Under the pieces are notes generated by a model that was not told where the DNA came from, made no database searches, and saw nothing but the letters and a program-made list of their open reading frames with translations. Below are positions 59,235-64,000 of a stretch of 64,000 bases of DNA, one piece after another. Origin of the DNA: Wurfbainia villosa (taxonomy: Eukaryota > Streptophyta > Magnoliopsida > Zingiberales > Zingiberaceae); the NCBI GenBank assembly GCA_025175895.1, contig CM046004.1:44877359-44941358 (forward strand). Direction: 5' to 3'. The stretch's first letter is position 1. Every line of letters begins with the position of its first letter. A program made the translations under genes and the position numbers.

Positions 59235-60239
59235 TTACCATAAGGATCCTATTCGGACATAGCAAGCTGCTAATGCGCGCCAAAACCTATCAAGTAGGTC
59301 ATATTCGTTCAACATGGTCCTAGCGGCTTCTTGTAGAGTTCGGTTTTTCCGCTCCACTAGGCCATTTTGTTGAGGGGTCCTAGGGCAAGAGAATTCATGG
59401 TGGTATCCGTTTAGGTTACAGAAGTCGGTGAACCTTTGATTTTCGAATTCACCACCATGATCGCTTCTAAGTCTTTTAACCTTAAGGTTTTTTTGATTCT
59501 CGATTAATTTGAATAGATTGATTAATTGATCTAGGGTATCATTTTTATGTTTGATGAACCTAACCCAGGTAAACCTGGAGTAGTCGTCAATTATGACTAA
59601 GCAATATTGACTTCTATTGAGTGACTTGGCTCCATGTGAATCGAATAGATCCATATGCAGGAGCTCAAGTACACTTGAGGTTCGTTCTTGGTTAGTTAAC
59701 TTGTGTTGTGTCCTAGGTTGTTTTCCTTGTTGACAAGCATTACAGATTTTATTAACCAAGTTGTTGAGGTTGGGTAAGCCTCTGACTAAGCCACTCTGAC
59801 TCATCTTGTGGAAGAGTCTTGGGTGCGAGTGACCGAGTCGTCGGTGCCACAACCATGATTCCTCTTCCTGTGTCATAAGACATTTGGCTGAGGATTTGAT
59901 TAAGTTAATTGTATAAATGTTATTTGTCCTAGTTCCTTTGAGTATTATTTTAGCTGTTTTATTTGTTTTAATTACACATTCATTTTCTAAAAATATGACC
60001 TTATAGTTATTGTCACATAATTGACTTACGCAAAGCATGTTATATTCAAAATTCTCTACAAGTAATACATTTTTAATGACAAAATTTGAGTTAAGCTCGA
60101 TATCACCTGATTCGATGATTTTGAGCTTGTCGTTATTCCCAAAGGCTACCGATCCTTGTCGTTTGAATCGAAGCTTTGTGAATTTGAGTTGATCCCCGGT
60201 CATGTGTCGGGTGCAACCGCTGTCCAATATCAATTGATC
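59235..60239 (-). CDS. COP3 protease and integrase segment
   Basis: Open for 335 codons from GAT at 60239, directly after an in-frame TAG. Protease: LILDSGCTRHMTGD, with intact catalytic DSG. Pre-integrase: LWHRRLGHSHPRLFHKM (about 59810-59860). Integrase: zinc end CNACQQGKQ, then core motifs LHMDLFDSHG, VIIDDYSRFTWV, SDHGGEF and PQQNGLVERKNRTL, so the D, D and E residues are present. It stops at 59235 after YVRIGSLW, short of the usual integrase C-terminus. The downstream frame is shifted, so this is part of a broken pol rather than a free gene. Confidence 0.9.
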   Translation of the reverse strand, partial: DQLILDSGCTRHMTGDQLKFTKLRFKRQGSVAFGNNDKLKIIESGDIELNSNFVIKNVLLVENFEYNMLCVSQLCDNNYKVIFLENECVIKTNKTAKIILKGTRTNNIYTINLIKSSAKCLMTQEEESWLWHRRLGHSHPRLFHKMSQSGLVRGLPNLNNLVNKICNACQQGKQPRTQHKLTNQERTSSVLELLHMDLFDSHGAKSLNRSQYCLVIIDDYSRFTWVRFIKHKNDTLDQLINLFKLIENQKNLKVKRLRSDHGGEFENQRFTDFCNLNGYHHEFSCPRTPQQNGLVERKNRTLQEAARTMLNEYDLLDRFWRALAACYVRIGSLW

Positions 60240-60900
60240 CTACACACAAGGTGGTTGGATTGGATGTTAGATTTTTAAAAAAAATGGTTGTGAGTTGTTA
60301 AACCTAGGTCATCTCACCTGTGTCTATATGATCAAGCATGTTATACTTATGTGTTTTTTGTGAGATGACTTCCAATTAAGTTGATTAAGTGCATTTAGGT
60401 TCAAGTAATTTTATGTTAGATTTGGATTTGACCCTAGGCTTGTCAAGTTTACCTTTTCAAGATCATGGCTTCCAGGTCATGGCGAGGCACAGGGGCCTTC
60501 TTTTATCGGATCATCGACCACTTCCTTAGACAAAGCCATTTTCAAGAAAATGATGACTTGACTCACCTAAGATTATTTCCTAGTCTAACTGGTTATTTTT
60601 GAAAAGAGGCTCCCCGAGGCTCAATCTTTTCGAAGAATTTTAGTTGGTTATGTTCATGTTCTAAGTGAGTTCACAAGTTTTAAAGCACAAACTTTCTAAG
60701 TTAAAGCATGCAATTTCTAAGTTAAAGCACAAACTTTCTAAGTTAAAACATGCAATTTCTAAGTTAAAGCACAAACTTTCTAAGTTGCTCCCTAGACCGT
60801 TGAATCGGTTCGGTCTATCCACATAGTGGATTTGGTCCTTGGGAATCCAGTACGGGTTGGATCCTAGAGTTGAAATCAAAAGGTTCTTAGGGACCCATGC
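60240..60900 (-). other. COP3 gag-protease spacer
   Basis: The right part is in frame with gag and contains NPYWIPKDQI (60831-60857), then five alternating repeats of CTTTCTAAGTTAAAGCA (60685-60785). The remainder is non-coding. It holds the conserved block GGCGAGGCACA...ACCACTTCCT at 60479-60535, shared with COP2. The left end reads TTGTGTGTAG|GATCAATTG on the minus strand, which resembles a splice acceptor directly before the protease frame. Confidence 0.7.
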
Positions 60901-62394
60901 TTAGACATGTTTCCTATGTCGACTTACAATCGACATATACGACCTATTAGTCGTGTTTGAGTTAAACCCTAGTTCAGCCTTGTTGTACACGGCCCTTTGA
61001 GATCCAAGTAGGAGGTCAAGTCCTTTGGATCCCGAAGTGAACCTTTCCAACGTGTTCCTAAGATCTTCGACTTGACTTTTCAAGAGTGAGTTCTCAACTT
61101 CGAGTTTTTCAACCCGAGTTGAGTCCTTCTCTTGAACTCGACTAGTCGAAGAGGTTAGGGAGACCTTGTGTTTGAGGAGTTTGACCTCCTCAACTAGGGT
61201 CTCAACCTTGGACTCGGATTTAACTAATTTCCTAGACAAAAACCTAACCGTATTTTGTAAAGTATTAAATAAAGTTCGACTTACTTTAAGGGTATCTTTT
61301 GAACCGGATGCATATCCGTGGCTTGACTTGAAGGTAGCTTCATAGTCCGAGTCATCCTCAGGTTCTGACTCAAGTTCAAGTTCGGTCTCCGTGTCTGACT
61401 CAATTGATTTCGCCATGAAGACGTGGTCTTTGTCTTCTTCAGATGACGCTTCTTCCCATGTCGCGTTGAGGGCCTTCTTGTGCTTAGGTGCTTTGTGGTT
61501 GAGCTTGGGGCACTCGGACTTGATATGTCCAAACCTGTTACACTCATAACACCTAATATTAGAACTTTTAAGCTTACCTTGGTTGGGTCGAGTTGTGGTT
61601 CGCTTTCGTTCCTTGGCTATCCTTCGAGCTAGGTTCATTAGCTCGGCAGTCAATTCCGGGTCATCTTCTTCTTCGGACTCGTCTTCATCCTCGGTTGGTG
61701 GTGGCTTGCTTGCGATTTTCTTCTTCTTTGAACCTGCAAACAAGGCTATACCCCTCTCGGGTTCCGAGTTGGACTGCTCATGTAATTCAAAATCGGAAAA
61801 GAGTTCATCTAATCTAAGTTTAGAGAGGTACTTGGAGACCTTGTAAGCATCGACCATGGATGCCCACAAGGTAGTCCTCGGAAAAGAGTTTAGAACATAC
61901 CTTATAAGGTCACGGTTTTCGACCTTTTGCCCGATTGCGTGTAGGTTGTTGACTATGTCTTGGATACGGGCGTGGAGTTGCATCGCGGACTCGTGTTCCT
62001 GCATTTTTAGATTATATAATTTATTGAACAAGAGGTCGCGCTTACATACCTTGGCTTCATCGGTCCCTTCGTGTAGCTCCACTAGTTTTGTCCAAAGATC
62101 TTTTACGCTTATGAAGGGGCCGACGCGATTTGGCTCCTCTTTGGATAGGCCGCATTGGAGGATTTGTGTTGCCTTGGCGTCGGCTTCGACTTGTCGTTTT
62201 GTCGCAATGGTCCATTGATTGTAATCCAAGGATTCACCTTCTTCATTAGTAGGAAGGGTGAACCCGGTTTGGATCACAATCCACATCTCTATTTGGGTTT
62301 TTAGGAAGCATTCCATCCGACCCTTCCAATAATGGAAGTCATCTCCATTGTAAAACGGAGGTCGGACAGTGCTAAAACCCTCGAGATGGGCCAT
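60901..62394 (-). CDS. COP3 gag (497 aa), intact
   Basis: Capsid/nucleocapsid protein of a Sirevirus-like copia element. ATG at 62394 is used. The N-terminal copia gag domain has FYNGDDFHYWKGRMECFL (about 15-35) and continues through the usual helical region with LWTKLVELHEGTDEAK and RDLLFNKLYNLKM to about residue 215. A Lys-rich and acidic stretch (about 225-255) is followed by one CCHC knuckle, CYECNRFGHIKSEC, at residues 282-295. Another acidic segment (about 310-365) and a long C-terminal coiled-coil-like region (LVKSESKVETLVEEVKLL and following) precede the TAA at 60901-60903. No stop or frameshift is seen. Sirevirus gag proteins are often long with C-terminal coiled coils, which fits. 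Confidence 0.93.
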   Translation of the reverse strand: MAHLEGFSTVRPPFYNGDDFHYWKGRMECFLKTQIEMWIVIQTGFTLPTNEEGESLDYNQWTIATKRQVEADAKATQILQCGLSKEEPNRVGPFISVKDLWTKLVELHEGTDEAKVCKRDLLFNKLYNLKMQEHESAMQLHARIQDIVNNLHAIGQKVENRDLIRYVLNSFPRTTLWASMVDAYKVSKYLSKLRLDELFSDFELHEQSNSEPERGIALFAGSKKKKIASKPPPTEDEDESEEEDDPELTAELMNLARRIAKERKRTTTRPNQGKLKSSNIRCYECNRFGHIKSECPKLNHKAPKHKKALNATWEEASSEEDKDHVFMAKSIESDTETELELESEPEDDSDYEATFKSSHGYASGSKDTLKVSRTLFNTLQNTVRFLSRKLVKSESKVETLVEEVKLLKHKVSLTSSTSRVQEKDSTRVEKLEVENSLLKSQVEDLRNTLERFTSGSKGLDLLLGSQRAVYNKAELGFNSNTTNRSYMSIVSRHRKHV

Positions 62395-62614
62395 TAGAAC
62401 AAAAGACACAAGGAGAGGACGACGAAGAAACTAGCAACGACAAAAATACAAAAACAAGTGCCAAGACTCGCGTCTTGGATTAGTAGTGCGGGAGAATACT
62501 TAACAAAGCGAAATAAATCCAAAAAAACAGAATTAAAAGAAAAAAATAAATCTGTAAAAATGGCTAGGTTGGTGGTTTCACCAAATCTTAGCAACCCCCG
62601 GCTCTGATACCAAT
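62395..62614 (-). other. COP3 leader and primer-binding site
   Basis: The plus strand has GGCTCTGATACCAA at 62600-62613, the reverse complement of TTGGTATCAGAGCC, directly next to the 5' LTR: an initiator methionine tRNA primer-binding site. The remainder is an untranslated leader of about 200 bp. Confidence 0.9.
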
Positions 62615-63741
62615 TGTTGGATCGATGCGGTTTGCTAGAGGGGGGGTGAATAGCGAAAAGCCTTTTTCTTTCGAATTCGTTTCAAGACAAATATACACAG
62701 AGGAAATGTAAATGAAACAAAAAGAGGCAAGTTTGTTTTTTACTTGGTTCGTAGCCTTCCGCTACTACTCCAAGGCCCTAACGGTCCTAGACCGTGTATG
62801 GAGGGCAATTCACTAAAACACTCCTCCTCGTTGGAGGTAGGAGTTTGATGATTACAAAAAAAACTTTGAAGCAAAATGATAGAGAGACAAACCCTCTCTT
62901 CTATTAAAGTAAAATGCAACGATAGAAAAACCTCGAGTAAAAGAGTTGCAATATTGAAAACAATAACAAGGATTATACCAACAACTAAAAAGAAAGACCT
63001 TAAGCTAGGGTTGTTGGCAGCACTTCGTTGTCGTAGAGTCGTCGGAGAGTCGCAGCGTTGCGGAAGCTTTTGAGCACTTAGAATTATATCAAAACCCTAG
63101 GTTAGGACCTCCTTTTATAGCCTTTGAGCCCCTTTTCGAGAGGAACCCTAGCCAATCATATTTGAGCACCACTCCCCTTGAAATTTGGTGATAAACCTTG
63201 ACTCCTCGAGGCTGATCCTTTGACCAAGAATGACCGATGGTTATCACGATCACGGGCAAGATCAGTCGAGTGCTAGCCATAGTCACCCGACTGATGGACG
63301 GTAGTCGAGTCCTTCAGGTTGGCAGTCGACTGATGCTGGCTGCAAGGCAATGTTAGCTTAAAGAAAACATTATTTCGACGGTCGTCGACCGTCCGATCTC
63401 GACCTCGACCACCTATGAGATGTCTTGGGTCGGATCTACGCTTAAGTCTTTCCCCGTAACGAGGATATGACCTTACTTACACTCGCACACACGAGCTTAC
63501 CTCGATACTTATGTGTTGCTTTTGCTTCCGGCCTTCCACTCAATTCCTTCGGCTCCCTCCGAAGTCACTTGAGTGTCGTCCGACCACCGCGGCTTCCTCC
63601 GGGTGTCGCTAGCCTCCAGCTCTAGCTATAGCAATTTTCTGCACACTCGATTCAGCTCGTGAGATAACAACATGAGCTTAACTTTGTATCGTTTGCTATA
63701 ATCAAAACTCAGGTTCGACTTAGGTGCCTACTGCACCAACA
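62615..63741 (-). repeat. COP3 5' LTR (1127 bp)
   Basis: Partner of 55286-56393, nearly identical over most of its length, including the TATA box at about 63111-63122. Differences are concentrated at 63225-63350, where this copy keeps GGCAGTCGACTGATGC and the other has GGCGGATCGGCCGATCG. Confidence 0.95.
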
Positions 63742-64000
63742 ATTATAGTATACTATGAGTAGGAGGTGGACTACTAAGGATGCATAATCATTTCATAAAG
63801 GGAACTACTTGGTTCAAGTCCATGATAATCAACATAATGGAGTTATAGGAGCCTAAATACAAGTATAGAGTACATGGACATCAATGAGGAATTCAAAGTA
63901 TCATCTAGGTACATAGTTCTCTATCACCTAACAATTCAATCAGAATAAGAAGGTCCTTAGCAATCCTTTAACTAAATCAAGTGCTTAACATGCCATGGTT

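Larger units (their letters stand above)
55286..63741 (-). mobile_element. COP3, nearly complete Sirevirus-like Ty1-copia element
   Basis: LTRs at 55286-56393 and 62615-63741 flank gag, protease, integrase, RT and RNase H in copia order on the minus strand. Flanks are CTTAT (55281-55285) and ATTAT (63742-63746), which match at four of five positions, so the duplication is probably mutated. It has the clearest coding capacity in the window, but pol has a frame break, a stop codon and an altered catalytic residue. Confidence 0.93.
55024..64000 (-). mobile_element. GYP-C, partial gypsy-type LTR, split by COP3
   Basis: It opens TGTCACGCCCGCCC at 55024, the same terminus as GYP-B, then diverges. 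Its own sequence is 55024-55285 and 63742-64000. The rest is COP3. By analogy with GYP-A and GYP-B it is the end of a minus-strand LTR. The other end and any coding part lie beyond the window. No frame is recognisable in the visible 0.5 kb. Confidence 0.7.

Overview
This window is plant nuclear repeat DNA. It holds no recognisable host gene, no rRNA or tRNA gene and no prokaryotic signal. Every coding stretch I can name belongs to an LTR retrotransposon: Ty1-copia of the Sirevirus type, Ty3-gypsy chromoviruses, and an Athila/Tat-type gypsy element. One tRNA-derived SINE is also present. The Sirevirus and Athila content and the size of the nest point to a large-genome angiosperm. I cannot fix the species, and monocot is only a guess.

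Layout. 1-4066: two unrelated minus-strand LTRs (LTR-1, LTR-2), a leader with a primer-binding site, and 293 bp of unassigned DNA. 4067-7615: the 3' end of a Sirevirus-like copia element (COP1, minus). Its reverse transcriptase is interrupted at 7616 by a second one (COP2, minus), whose pieces run to 29985. COP2 is itself interrupted by SOLO-a (11954-13836, TSD CAAAT), SOLO-b (13884-14950, TSD GTTTT), the gypsy chromovirus GYP-A (15771-28019, TSD TATAC, with a SINE at 26753-27050), and from 29986 an Athila-type element (ATH, plus).

The gag of ATH is split at 32034 by a minus-strand solo LTR, U-out (32034-54460, TSD GGGAG). U-out contains a gag-only Sirevirus-like element, COP-D (33357-51381, plus). 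The 5' LTR of COP-D contains a chromovirus, GYP-B (33820-45561, minus, TSD GGATG). U-out also received U-in (51869-54104, plus, TSD GCATC), a second copy of the same LTR in the opposite orientation. The ATH gag resumes at 54466 and stops at 55024, where a third gypsy LTR (GYP-C) begins. GYP-C holds the copia element COP3 (55286-63741, minus) and continues past the window edge.

Six insertion generations can be read: COP1 > COP2 > ATH > U-out > COP-D > GYP-B. Five events have perfect 5-bp target duplications inside the window. For GYP-B the uninterrupted empty site also survives in the other LTR of its host element. The elements do not form a pathway: each is an independent replicon, and most are decayed. 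The best preserved reading frames are the 497-codon gag of COP3, the protease-integrase of COP3 and the 409-codon gag of COP-D. COP-D has no pol and would need enzymes supplied in trans.

The most interesting signals are non-coding: palindrome clusters in the Sirevirus-like LTRs whose sequence differs between the two LTRs of one element, arrays of polypurine tracts, tandem hairpins and 125-bp repeats inside chromovirus LTRs, enhancer-like repeats just upstream of LTR TATA boxes, and a conserved gag-protease spacer ending in an acceptor-like TAG.
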